41,956 bases of DNA from DASTGO01 sp035719045. GTDB lineage: Bacteria; Actinomycetota; Actinomycetes; Actinomycetales; Kineosporiaceae. Positions within the stretch are counted from its first letter, which is position 1. Every line of letters starts with the position of its first letter. The stretch covers positions 1-41,956 of the forward strand of contig DASTGO010000196.1 of NCBI GenBank assembly GCA_035719045.1, written 5' to 3'. A program made the translations under genes and the position numbers. A model generated the notes under the pieces. That model ran no database searches. It saw nothing but the letters and a program-made list of their open reading frames with translations, and was not told where the DNA came from. Of the stretch, positions 7,872 through 15,277 are shown in pieces.

Positions 7872-8420
7872 GTGCACGGCAATCACATCAAGCACATGAT
7901 CCTCGGTGGTGCGGCGATCCTCGCCGTTCTCGTCCTTTCCGGTGTGTCCCTCAGCACGGCGGCCACCTTTGCCCTTGCCCTTGCCTGTCCCCTGTCGATG
8001 ATCTTCATGATGCTGGGGATGAATCACGACGGATCCGCGCACGCGCAGGAAGGCGCGCACGGGCCAGGGTGCCACCATGAGACGACGTCCGAGACAACGA
8101 CCTGCCAGCGGATACGAGTCAGAACCGCGGACCTGACCGGCGCCCGGCACCGCAGGCGGCCGGTTCGGAACAGGGGGCCCGCCAGTACGGAACCCCCCGG
8201 ACAGGCGGCCGCAGCACCCGTAGTGATCGGAACACGCCGGCTTGACAATCCCCTTCAGGAGACGGCCTCGGGGAGGCGTGTTCGTTTCAGGAGGAGCGCG
8301 TTGGCCGCCACCAGCAGGCTCGACCCGGACATCGACAGGGCCGCGATCTCCGGCCGCAACACCAGACCGAATGCGGGTTCGAACACGCCAGCAGCGATGG
8401 GCAGCGCGATCGCGTTGTAG
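7872..8420 (+). CDS. small two-helix membrane protein, possibly frameshifted
   Basis: It starts at a GTG with GAGGAG five bases upstream. The first 50 residues are convincing: a short His-containing start (MHGNHIKHM), then two hydrophobic helices with a CPLSMIFMMLGM segment, resembling small DUF2933-like proteins found beside copper exporters. A His/Cys-containing tail (NHDGSAHAQEG, GCHHET) follows. After about residue 75 the reading frame has poor composition and runs 166 bases into the end of the convergent copper ATPase gene. A switch to another frame near 8085 would give a better-composed tail ending at TGA 8242-8244, before that gene. The 3' end is therefore uncertain. A metal-related role is inferred only from context. 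Confidence 0.5.
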   Translation: MHGNHIKHMILGGAAILAVLVLSGVSLSTAATFALALACPLSMIFMMLGMNHDGSAHAQEGAHGPGCHHETTSETTTCQRIRVRTADLTGARHRRRPVRNRGPASTEPPGQAAAAPVVIGTRRLDNPLQETASGRRVRFRRSALAATSRLDPDIDRAAISGRNTRPNAGSNTPAAMGSAIAL

Positions 8421-10669
8421 CCCACGGCCCAGCCGAGGTTCTGCCGCATCTTCCGCAGCGTGCCCCGGCCGATGCGCAACGCCGTCGGTACGTCGAGTGG
8501 GTCCGAGCACATGAGGACGACATCGGCGGTGTCGATGGCGACGTCGGTACCGGCGCCGATCGCGATGCCCAGGTCCGCCTGCGCCAGGGCGGGTGCGTCG
8601 TTGACGCCGTCGCCGACCATGGCGACGACGCGTCCGGCGGCCTGAAGTTCCGCGACCTTGGCCGCCTTGTCCGCAGGGAGCACCTCGGCGAAGACCGTGT
8701 CGATCCCCAACTGTTCGGCGATGCGGTCGGCGGTCGCACGGTTGTCCCCGGTGAGCATGACGACGCGCACGTCGGCGGCGTGCAGGGCGTCGATCGCGGC
8801 CTGCGCCGTGGGGCGGACCGTGTCGGCGAGGGCGATCACGGCCACCGCCTGCCTGTCCACGGCGACCATGACCGCGGTCTGGCCGGAGCCGGCGAGCTCG
8901 TTGCGGCGCCGGGCCAGGTCTCCCAGGTCGACGCCCCTCTCGGCCAACAGGCTGCGGGTCCCGACCAGGATGTGCCGGCCGCCCACCTCAGCCTCGGCAC
9001 CCCGCCCCGGAAGGTTACGGAAGGCCACGGCGCGGGGAGGCCGGACGCCCTGCGCTTCGGCGTACGCCACGACGGCCCGCGCCAGGGGGTGCTCGGACTC
9101 CTGCTCGACGGCCGCGGCCAGTGCCAGCACCTGCTTCCCGTCGAGAGTGGCCGCCTCGGTATCGGGGGCAGGCTCATCGTCCCCACCGCTCACACCAACG
9201 TCGGCATCTGCGTCGGCATGGGCGGACTTCACGATCAGTGCGGTCACCTCGGGGGTTCCCAGGGTGAGGGTGCCGGTCTTGTCCAGCACGACGGTGTCGA
9301 TCCGGGCCGAGGTCTCCAGGGCGGTGGCGTTCTTGAACAGCACCCCCCGCTCGGCGCCCAGACCTGTCCCGACCATGATCGCGGTCGGGGTGGCCAGGCC
9401 GAGGGCGTCAGGGCAGGTGACCACGACTGCGGTGATCGCGAACAGCAGAGCGATGGTGACCGTGCGACCGGCCACCAGCCACACACCGAAGGTGGCCAGC
9501 CCGCCGACCAGGGCCACCAGGACCAACCAGAACGCGGCGCGGTCGGCCAGCCGCTGGCCGGGCGCCTTGGAGTTCTGGGCCTGCTGGACCAGCGCGACGA
9601 TCTGCGCCAGCGCGGTGTCGGAGCCCACCTTGGTTGCCCGTACCCGCAGGGTTCCGGTGGTGTTGACCGATGCCCCGATCACCGGCGAACCGGGGCCCTT
9701 GGCCACCGGCAGGCTCTCCCCGGTGACCATGGACTCGTCCACCTCGGACTCCCCGGACTCCGCCACCCCATCCACGGGGACCTTGCTGCCGGGGCGGATC
9801 AGCAGCAGGTCACCGACGCCGACCTGCGCGGTCGGGAGCTCGATCTCGCGGTCGTCACGGATCACGACCGCCAGGGGTGGGGCGACGGCGACGGCGACCA
9901 GGACCGTCATGTCCAGGGTCCGGGCCCGTAACGCCCGCCAGGCGCCGTCGAAGAAGATCCACGCCGAGTAGAAGACCACCGGCAGCGACAACACCAGCGA
10001 CACCACGTCGTCGCGCAGTCCGAACGGGGCGGGCAGCCCGAACCGGAGCACCTGCCGGCCGATCGGGGAGTACAGCAGGATCGGCACCGACAGCACGGCC
10101 GCCACCAGGAACCGGTTGCGCATGTCGGCGACCATGGCGTCCATGGACGTCCCGGTGTGGTGGCCGCCGTGCCCCATCGCCTTCTGCGGCGTGACCCCGC
10201 CCGATGGCGCCCCGGCAGGACGGGCAGCGACGTGCCCGTGCCCACCATGCGGCGCAGGAGCATGGCGTGTGGGGTGCGGCGCGGCGGGAGCCGGAACGGG
10301 GTGTGCGGCGTGGCCCGTCGGCTGGGTTCCGGGCACCTCAACCTGCCGCGTGCCCGCCTGGTCCCCCGTACGAGCGCCGGGTTCGGTGAGGGGATCACAC
10401 AGGTGTTGCGGGACCGACTGCCCGGCACAGTGGAACCCGCAGTCCCGCACCCACCCCGACAGTTCCCCGACCGAGGTGACCCCCGGGTCGAACGTGACGG
10501 TTGCGGTCTGCGCCACGGGGTTCGCCTCGACCACCACCACTCCGGGACGACGTGAGAGCACCGCCTCCACGACAGCCTTCGACGACCCCCAGTGCAGTCC
10601 CGACGCCTCGATCACCACGGTGGACGGGCCGTCAGAGACGTCGGCGGCCTGACCGGATCCGGTAGCCAT
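8255..10669 (-). CDS. P1B-type heavy-metal (copper-like) ATPase with internal membrane-domain deletion
   Basis: This is a cation-exporting P-type ATPase, most like the CopB/copper group. The start is ATG 10669 with GGAGG just upstream. An N-terminal HMA-like fold (residues about 13-75) lacks CxxC: the position reads LHWGSS. A His-rich segment (HGGHGH, GHGGHHTG) follows. TGES, DKTGT (Asp463), TGDN and GDGVND motifs are intact. The ion-binding motif is TCPDALG (Cys419-Pro-Asp), not CPC or CPH. Between TLDMTVLVAVAV and APPLAVV (about residue 263) roughly 50-60 residues expected in the family are absent. They would contain the rest of the third membrane helix and the fourth. The reading frame is kept, so the protein is made but may be inactive. 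Confidence 0.88.
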   Translation of the reverse strand: MATGSGQAADVSDGPSTVVIEASGLHWGSSKAVVEAVLSRRPGVVVVEANPVAQTATVTFDPGVTSVGELSGWVRDCGFHCAGQSVPQHLCDPLTEPGARTGDQAGTRQVEVPGTQPTGHAAHPVPAPAAPHPTRHAPAPHGGHGHVAARPAGAPSGGVTPQKAMGHGGHHTGTSMDAMVADMRNRFLVAAVLSVPILLYSPIGRQVLRFGLPAPFGLRDDVVSLVLSLPVVFYSAWIFFDGAWRALRARTLDMTVLVAVAVAPPLAVVIRDDREIELPTAQVGVGDLLLIRPGSKVPVDGVAESGESEVDESMVTGESLPVAKGPGSPVIGASVNTTGTLRVRATKVGSDTALAQIVALVQQAQNSKAPGQRLADRAAFWLVLVALVGGLATFGVWLVAGRTVTIALLFAITAVVVTCPDALGLATPTAIMVGTGLGAERGVLFKNATALETSARIDTVVLDKTGTLTLGTPEVTALIVKSAHADADADVGVSGGDDEPAPDTEAATLDGKQVLALAAAVEQESEHPLARAVVAYAEAQGVRPPRAVAFRNLPGRGAEAEVGGRHILVGTRSLLAERGVDLGDLARRRNELAGSGQTAVMVAVDRQAVAVIALADTVRPTAQAAIDALHAADVRVVMLTGDNRATADRIAEQLGIDTVFAEVLPADKAAKVAELQAAGRVVAMVGDGVNDAPALAQADLGIAIGAGTDVAIDTADVVLMCSDPLDVPTALRIGRGTLRKMRQNLGWAVGYNAIALPIAAGVFEPAFGLVLRPEIAALSMSGSSLLVAANALLLKRTRLPEAVS

Positions 10670-10702
10670 GAGTCCTCCAAGACGTGGATCAGGCCCTACC
10701 CG

Positions 10703-10719
10703 ATACCCCTTTCCGGTAT
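10703..10719. promoter_or_regulatory. candidate metal-regulator operator (CsoR-like palindrome)
   Basis: ATACCCCTTTCCGGTAT lies 34 bp upstream of the ATPase start codon. Its outer arms ATACC/GGTAT are symmetric, resembling the TACC...GGTA layout of copper-responsive CsoR sites. No csoR gene is in the window, so the assignment rests on shape and position only. Confidence 0.35.
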
Positions 10720-10767
10720 GACGGAGAACGCCGGAACCGTGGATGCCCTCCCCCGCGCATGCCCTCT

Positions 10768-11121
10768 TCATCGGTTCTTCATGCCGGCGTCGGCCCCCAC
10801 AGCCGCACCGGCCTGATGAACGGCAGGGAAGCGTTGCGGCGCAGCGGCGAACTCGTCGCGGCAGTGGGTACTGCAGAACCACAAGGTCTGTTGGGCGAGG
10901 AGTTCGTCGACGAGGTCAGGTGTGTGGCAGGCGGTGCACCAGGCGGTGATGTCGGTGGTGGTGGGGGTCTGCTTGCCGTGTTCGATCTTGGAGAGTTCCG
11001 AGGAGTGCCAGCCGAGGGTGGTGGCCATGTCTCGTTGGGATAGGCCGGCGTCCTCGCGGATCTCACGCAGCCGGTGGCCGAGTGCGGCGATGAGTGCGCG
11101 GGCGCTGGAGGACGCCGGCAT
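10768..11121 (-). CDS. chimera: XRE-type HTH regulator fused to the end of a YHS metal-binding domain
   Basis: Residues 11-70 form an XRE/HTH_31 DNA-binding domain (HRLREIREDAGLSQRD, LGWHSSELSKIEHGKQ), the kind normally followed by a DUF5753 ligand domain. After residue 77 (DELLAQ) the sequence changes abruptly to QTLWFCSTHCRDEFAAAPQRF. That is the C-terminal half of a YHS domain, a Cys-containing module usually attached to copper proteins. The result is a 117-residue fusion lacking the regulator's effector domain and the first half of YHS. Stop and frame are intact. It follows DUF6879 on the same strand by 15 bases and precedes the ATPase. It probably arose by deletion between two genes; DNA binding could persist. 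Confidence 0.7.
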   Translation of the reverse strand: MPASSSARALIAALGHRLREIREDAGLSQRDMATTLGWHSSELSKIEHGKQTPTTTDITAWCTACHTPDLVDELLAQQTLWFCSTHCRDEFAAAPQRFPAVHQAGAAVGADAGMKNR

Positions 11122-11136
11122 GGTGGGGTGCCTGTG

Positions 11137-11658
11137 TCAGTCGCGCAGTCGTGGCTGGTAGCCGGCGTGGGGGATGCCCCGTTCCCAGGCCGCCTCGAAC
11201 GTGGTGACGAAGGTGGCGACGAGTGAGGGGTCGTTGCACAGGGCTTCGCCGTCGCCCCAGGATCCGTCTCCGGCGATGTGGTTGATGATCGCTGTGGTGG
11301 AGTCGAAGACCCAGAAGCCGACGACGGGTAGGAGCAGGCCGAGGGCTTGGGTGCGGGGTAGCCAGCGGATGTCTTCGCCGACGGCAATGTTGGTGAAGGT
11401 GCCGTCGTACTCGTAGTGGATGTAGTCGCTGATCGGTTCGGAGACCACCCGCAGGCGTCGGATGCTCACGCCTCGGGCTACCGCGTCGTCGGGCGGTTGT
11501 AGCCAGTCGCGCCACCAGGTGGTCTTGTCGGTGGGGTCGGGTCGGTGCCCGGCGAGCCAGGCGTGCAGGTCTGGGTCGTCCTGCATGTACTGGTCGCGTA
11601 GTTCCAGGTGGATGGCTGTGGTCTTCGTGTCGGCGAGGAGGTCAGCGAACAGGCTCAC
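11137..11658 (-). CDS. DUF6879 family protein
   Basis: This is a 173-residue protein of the actinobacterial DUF6879 family, whose genes commonly sit beside XRE regulators. Family-like segments are AIHLELRDQYM near the start, RRLRVVSEPISDYIHYEY, VGEDIRWLPR and FWVFDSTTAI, ending with AAWERGIPHAGY. It overlaps the preceding small gene by 17 bases and precedes the XRE-YHS chimera by 15 bases, so all three are likely cotranscribed. Function unknown; a role as partner of the regulator is inferred from the repeated pairing. Confidence 0.8.
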   Translation of the reverse strand: MSLFADLLADTKTTAIHLELRDQYMQDDPDLHAWLAGHRPDPTDKTTWWRDWLQPPDDAVARGVSIRRLRVVSEPISDYIHYEYDGTFTNIAVGEDIRWLPRTQALGLLLPVVGFWVFDSTTAIINHIAGDGSWGDGEALCNDPSLVATFVTTFEAAWERGIPHAGYQPRLRD

Positions 11659-11839
11659 CCGGTTCTCCTGTTTCCTGGGGGAAGAACTGCAGCATGCGTC
11701 GCGGGATCTCCACGATCGTCTCGCCTTCGGGGAGGTCGCCGATCTGGGCCAGTGCCTCGGGGTCGGTGGATGCGTGCATCTGGCGGCACGGTCGCCCGTC
11801 CGGCGCGGTCAACCACGGTCGCGCATTCCGCGCGGACAA
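11642..11839 (-). CDS. small conserved partner of DUF6879
   Basis: This is a short protein of 65 residues with the pattern PDGRPCRQMHASTDPEAL, GETIVEIPRRMLQFFPQE, seen in my recollection upstream of DUF6879 genes in actinobacteria. The only start in a good position is a TTG at 11839, without a clear ribosome site, so the N-terminus is uncertain. It overlaps the DUF6879 start by 17 bases, which implies coupled translation. Confidence 0.55.
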   Translation of the reverse strand: MSARNARPWLTAPDGRPCRQMHASTDPEALAQIGDLPEGETIVEIPRRMLQFFPQETGEPGEPVR

Positions 11840-11856
11840 CGGCAGGCTTGCGCGGA

Positions 11857-12192
11857 CTACTTCCCTTCGGACCCAAGAGCTTCGCGCTTCCAGGTGGCGG
11901 ACCTGGTGATGTCAAGCCCCGTAGCCCGCCCCGAATCCTCCGGACGAGTGCGGGCCCAAGACCTCTTCTGTCGGACGGTCCACACGACGGGTTCGTCGGG
12001 GTCCCGTCGGAGGATCTCCAAGATCTCCAGCGGCACCGACGTGTTGCGCGCCACCCACTCCTTCATTTCTGGGTAGCGCTCGATGATGTCCAACCATGTC
12101 TCGACCGAGGCTTGCTCGCGGGAAGCGCGATCCTGCTCCTGCCTGCCTTCGCTTGTGCGCAGGCGCACGAACTCGTCGGCGGAATCGATCAC
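11857..12192 (-). CDS. small LRV-like (variant leucine-rich repeat) protein
   Basis: A 111-residue reading frame starts at GTG 12192. Residues 4-75 look like a single alpha-helical LRV-type repeat region: FVRLRTSE, VETWLDIIERYPEMKEWVARN, VPLEILEILRRDPDE and VWTVRQKR. Related actinobacterial proteins usually continue with more repeats. Here the sequence after residue 78 has a different, Arg/Ser-rich character, so the protein may be truncated or frameshifted. It lies 17 bases before the next gene on the same strand, and its start abuts a dead transposase fragment that may have cut off upstream sequence. Function unknown. Confidence 0.5.
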   Translation of the reverse strand: MIDSADEFVRLRTSEGRQEQDRASREQASVETWLDIIERYPEMKEWVARNTSVPLEILEILRRDPDEPVVWTVRQKRSWARTRPEDSGRATGLDITRSATWKREALGSEGK

Positions 12193-12214
12193 CGAAGGAG
12201 TCTGGCAGACCCCT

Positions 12215-12397
12215 CCTCCCTTCGGCATAGGCGGAAGCTGTGGGCCCGCTTGTGGCGGCGCAGGATCCGCCGGACCGACGTTGGCGATACCTGCACGTCG
12301 GGCCGACGGGCTTCCCCATGATCCGCGCATACCCCCGCCGTGGGTTCTCCCGGGCCAGGCGGCGCACCAAGTCGATGGCCTCGTCGTCGAGGGCACG
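12215..12397 (-). pseudogene. transposase (integrase-core type) fragment with frameshifts
   Basis: On the minus strand, conceptual translation gives AIDLVRRLARENPRRGYARI followed, after a one-base shift near 12310, by EARRPDVQVSPTSVRRILRR and then, after another shift, GPQLPPMPKGGG. This is the helix-turn-helix linker region of rve-type (IS481/IS3-like) transposases, where LARENPRWGYxRI and a TIRRILRR-like helix are typical. No catalytic domain follows. It is a short relic between the multicopper oxidase and the LRV-like gene. Confidence 0.7.
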
Positions 12398-12428
12398 AGA
12401 ACTTGTGTGTGCTGTGTGCGTCCTCGGC

Positions 12429-14591
12429 TCACATGTGCATGCTGTCGGCGCCGTCCTCCATGGAGGTCACGGTGACCACGAACGGCCGCATCATCTCAGT
12501 GTCCTCGTGCTCCAGGATGTGGCAGTGGTACACGTACCGGCCGGGGAGGTCGAACCGGATCGCCACGGACACCACGTTGCCGGGGTCGACCCGGATCACG
12601 TCCTTCCACCCGTACACCTCGTGCGGCTCGTACGGCCTGGCAGCGGTGTCCGGGTCCGGCAGGAGCGGTGCCGAGGTGGCCCGGGTGAGCGGGTCGTAGC
12701 GGTTCACCGTGGACGAGGGGTCGGCAGGATCCGGGGTTTGGAACAGCAGGCGGATCCCTGCGTCGCCCAGAGGTTGGAACATGGACTGGTGGATGTGGAT
12801 CGGATGGGTGTCCCCGGTGGTGTTCACCAGCCGCCAGACCTCCCAGCGGCCGACGACGGGCCGAATGGTCGTCCGGTCGTAGAACGAGACGTGTCGGTCG
12901 GACCGGGCCGGGTCACCGGCCATCCAGTTCTCCACCCGGTAGCGCTTGGGGCCCGGGTCGGTGTGTGACAGTTGCAGTTCGACCGCGCCGCCCGGGTCCT
13001 CGACGAGTTCCTGCAGGTACAGGTGTCCCGGCGGATTCGTCTCGGCCAGGGCGATGATCCGGTGACCGTGGTCCTCGCTGATCGTCAGCTCGCGCGGTGA
13101 GCCGGTGGCCGGGGCGGATGTGGCCGGGGAGTGCACCAGCCGTCGGAACCCCGGGTTGAGTTCGGCCTCCGCCGTCTCGTGGAACAACGGCGCCGGCTGC
13201 CCTGCGTACGGGGCGTGCCGGTCGACGTCGAGACGGAGCACCCACGGGAACGGGTTGCGCCCGGGGCGGTCGCCGTCGCGCCACAGGTCCGGCAGAGACG
13301 GGGCCGGATCGCCGCCGAACGGCGCCTGCGCCGAGTTCACGAGGTAGAGCCGGGCTCCGTCCGGCAACCCAGTGAGATTCACCAGGGCGTCGATCCGTTC
13401 GGCCGGTGCGAGCGTGAGCGCCTCGCCGTCGGCCAGGCGGTGGGCCCGCCACAACAGCCCGCCGTCGGTACCGATGATCAGCACTCGCTCGTGCAGCGGG
13501 ATCACCTCGATGCCGTGCTGCTGCTCGCCGTCGCCGTGCCGACCTTCGATGTCCAAGCTCTGCACCGTGATCAGGTGGAGTCGGTAGGTGCGGGCGTTCG
13601 ACCCGTTGAGCAGTCGCAGACGGTAGACCTGCGAGCGCAACGGGAGTCGCGGCCACAGCCGGCCGTTGACCAGGGTGAGCGGGCCGAAGAACTCCGCGGT
13701 GTCCGTGGTGGTCTTGTGCAGCAGGCGGACCCGACCGCCGGTGGCGTCGAGGTTGCGGTCGGCCAGCAGCAGCGGAATCTCGCCGTCGGAGGCCATGGTG
13801 GGCAGGCCGAGCAGGTCCTCGCGCCGGTCCCGGAGCAGGTAGCCCCCGGCTAGGCCGGAGAAGACATGGTGCCGGGTGCCGTTCATCGCGTGGTCGTGGT
13901 ACCAGAGGAAGGCACCCACCTTGTCCAGTCCGAGGTCGGCATTGTCGAAGGTGTTGTCGTAGCCGCAGAGCTGTTCCCGGCTGGTGGCTGTGAGGTTGTC
14001 CGGCCACCCGTCGGCGTCGGGCCGGGTGTGACCGCCGTGCAGGTGGGTTGACGTCCACCCGATCGGGACGCCGGCGGTTGGCTCCGCAGACCCGCCTTCA
14101 CGGCCGAGGTGGTTCTGCCGGGAGTCGTCGGCGTCGGGGTCCTCGACCACCGAGGTGACGAACGGCAGTTCGGGCACGGGGGCGGTCAGGTCCTGCGGGC
14201 GGACCGAGCTGGGCAGCCGGTTACGCCAGCGGATGATCACCGGCACGTCGCTGCGCGCCTCTAGCCAGGGGCCGGGACTGGTCACCCGCCCGCTGACGCC
14301 GTACCCCCAGGCTGGTACGGGTGGCAGGTCCGGGTGGATCCGGGTGACGGTGGCGGCGATGTCGACGGTGTGCACGACGTCGGGTGACAGGTGGTGCATC
14401 ACCGGCGAGGTGAGCACGGCTCGGAACGGTTCCAGCGGGCGGCCGGGGTGCTGCGGGTTGTCGGGCGGCCGGACCCCGCCCGGTGCGGGGTCGACGATCG
14501 GTGCCGACGGGTCGGTCCGGTCCTGAGCGGGCGCTCGCGATTCGGCCGGTGTCGTTCCTGTGGATGCCGAGGCGCTGGTCGACGAGCTCAC
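12429..14591 (-). CDS. multicopper oxidase (CotA/bilirubin-oxidase-like)
   Basis: This 720-residue three-cupredoxin oxidase would oxidise phenols, bilirubin-like pigments or Cu(I) with reduction of oxygen to water. The start chosen is GTG 14591, which has GGGGAGG six bases upstream; an earlier GTG at 14678 lacks one. All four copper-binding segments are present: HLHG (His183, His185), WYHDH, HPIHIHQ and HCHILEHEDTEMM, the last giving the type-1 Cys, His and axial Met. No Sec or Tat signal is visible at the N-terminus, which is Ser/Thr/Ala-rich, so it may be cytoplasmic like the spore-coat type. Its neighbours on the same strand are the copper ATPase group, which supports a copper-detoxifying role. 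Confidence 0.9.
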   Translation of the reverse strand: MSSSTSASASTGTTPAESRAPAQDRTDPSAPIVDPAPGGVRPPDNPQHPGRPLEPFRAVLTSPVMHHLSPDVVHTVDIAATVTRIHPDLPPVPAWGYGVSGRVTSPGPWLEARSDVPVIIRWRNRLPSSVRPQDLTAPVPELPFVTSVVEDPDADDSRQNHLGREGGSAEPTAGVPIGWTSTHLHGGHTRPDADGWPDNLTATSREQLCGYDNTFDNADLGLDKVGAFLWYHDHAMNGTRHHVFSGLAGGYLLRDRREDLLGLPTMASDGEIPLLLADRNLDATGGRVRLLHKTTTDTAEFFGPLTLVNGRLWPRLPLRSQVYRLRLLNGSNARTYRLHLITVQSLDIEGRHGDGEQQHGIEVIPLHERVLIIGTDGGLLWRAHRLADGEALTLAPAERIDALVNLTGLPDGARLYLVNSAQAPFGGDPAPSLPDLWRDGDRPGRNPFPWVLRLDVDRHAPYAGQPAPLFHETAEAELNPGFRRLVHSPATSAPATGSPRELTISEDHGHRIIALAETNPPGHLYLQELVEDPGGAVELQLSHTDPGPKRYRVENWMAGDPARSDRHVSFYDRTTIRPVVGRWEVWRLVNTTGDTHPIHIHQSMFQPLGDAGIRLLFQTPDPADPSSTVNRYDPLTRATSAPLLPDPDTAARPYEPHEVYGWKDVIRVDPGNVVSVAIRFDLPGRYVYHCHILEHEDTEMMRPFVVTVTSMEDGADSMHM

Positions 14592-14691
14592 GGCTGGCCT
14601 CCCCGGGGTGTGTCGGATGCACGCAATCCCGGGAGATGACCCTCGGCCGCTCTGCCGCAATGCCCCCGGTGACGGCACCCTAGTCTGGAAA

Positions 14692-14737
14692 CCCTACAAA
14701 AGGAATACTCCAGGCATTTCGCATGTAGGGAGTATTC
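14692..14737. promoter_or_regulatory. interleaved inverted repeats upstream of the multicopper oxidase
   Basis: Two perfect inverted repeats overlap. CCCTACA (14692-14698) pairs with TGTAGGG (14724-14730), and GAATACTCC (14703-14711) pairs with GGAGTATTC (14729-14737). The region is AT-rich compared with its surroundings and lies about 100 bp upstream of the oxidase start, between divergent transcription directions. It is a good candidate operator for a dimeric or tetrameric repressor; which one cannot be told. Confidence 0.5.
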
Positions 14738-14868
14738 TTCTCCCGTGCCTGGTGAGGGCGTCGCTCTGACCCCGGTACTACTTGCCTGCGGTGGCGGGTC
14801 GAACTCCACACCTTCTCCAGCGCGCCCTCCCGCCCCCACCGGAGCTGACCAGAAAGGCAAACGGGGGG

Positions 14869-15006
14869 CATGGCGCGGCCGCCGACACCTTCATGAGCCA
14901 CCTCGCCGTCCTCGAAACCCTGCCCGGAGGCCAAGACCCCACCACCTGGCTCGAACCCGTCACCGACCAGCAGTACCAGGCCGCCCATCAGCCCGACGAC
15001 GTATGA
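14869..15006 (+). pseudogene. cupin C-terminal remnant
   Basis: The frame reads HGAAADTFMSHLAVLE, then WLEPVTDQQYQAAH and a TGA at 15004-15006. This matches the end of small cupins of the carboxymuconolactone/mandelonitrile-lyase-like group (HGATPxxxMTHIAIQE ... EKVTDEQY). The metal-binding first two thirds of the barrel are missing: sequence before about 14868 is unrelated. The gene is a 3' stub next to the multicopper oxidase promoter region. Confidence 0.6.
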
Positions 15007-15094
15007 ACAACCACGCAGACAAGACCGTGCAGCCGGCCCCCCGGGTCGTTGGCCGCTCAGGCCGGTGGCAACTCGGCCCCCGTGCCAGCCCCAG

Positions 15095-15130
15095 CGGCAC
15101 GGGCGGCACGGGCGGCACGGGCGGCACGGG
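15095..15130. repeat. 9-bp tandem repeat (CGGCACGGG)4
   Basis: Four exact copies of CGGCACGGG are followed by a partial one. A weak plus-strand frame from ATG 15003 (overlapping the cupin stub's stop) would read it as Gly-Gly-Thr, and a minus-strand frame as Ala-Ala-Arg. Neither frame is convincingly a gene. Confidence 0.85.
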
Positions 15131-15277
15131 CGGCAGCATTGTCAGCGCGGACCAGGAGGGTGGCGCGCTGCGGGTTCCGGTCTCCTCGGTGAACCCTTCC
15201 TCCACGAAGTGACCAGCCCCTCCCATCACCGGGACCCGGGCGGGAAGGGGTAGCCGAAGGCTTGGCCGAGGGGCTGC

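Noticed and set aside
15095..15130. Short direct repeats considered as a CRISPR array
   Set aside because: The units are 9 bp, contiguous and without spacers, so they are a simple tandem repeat.
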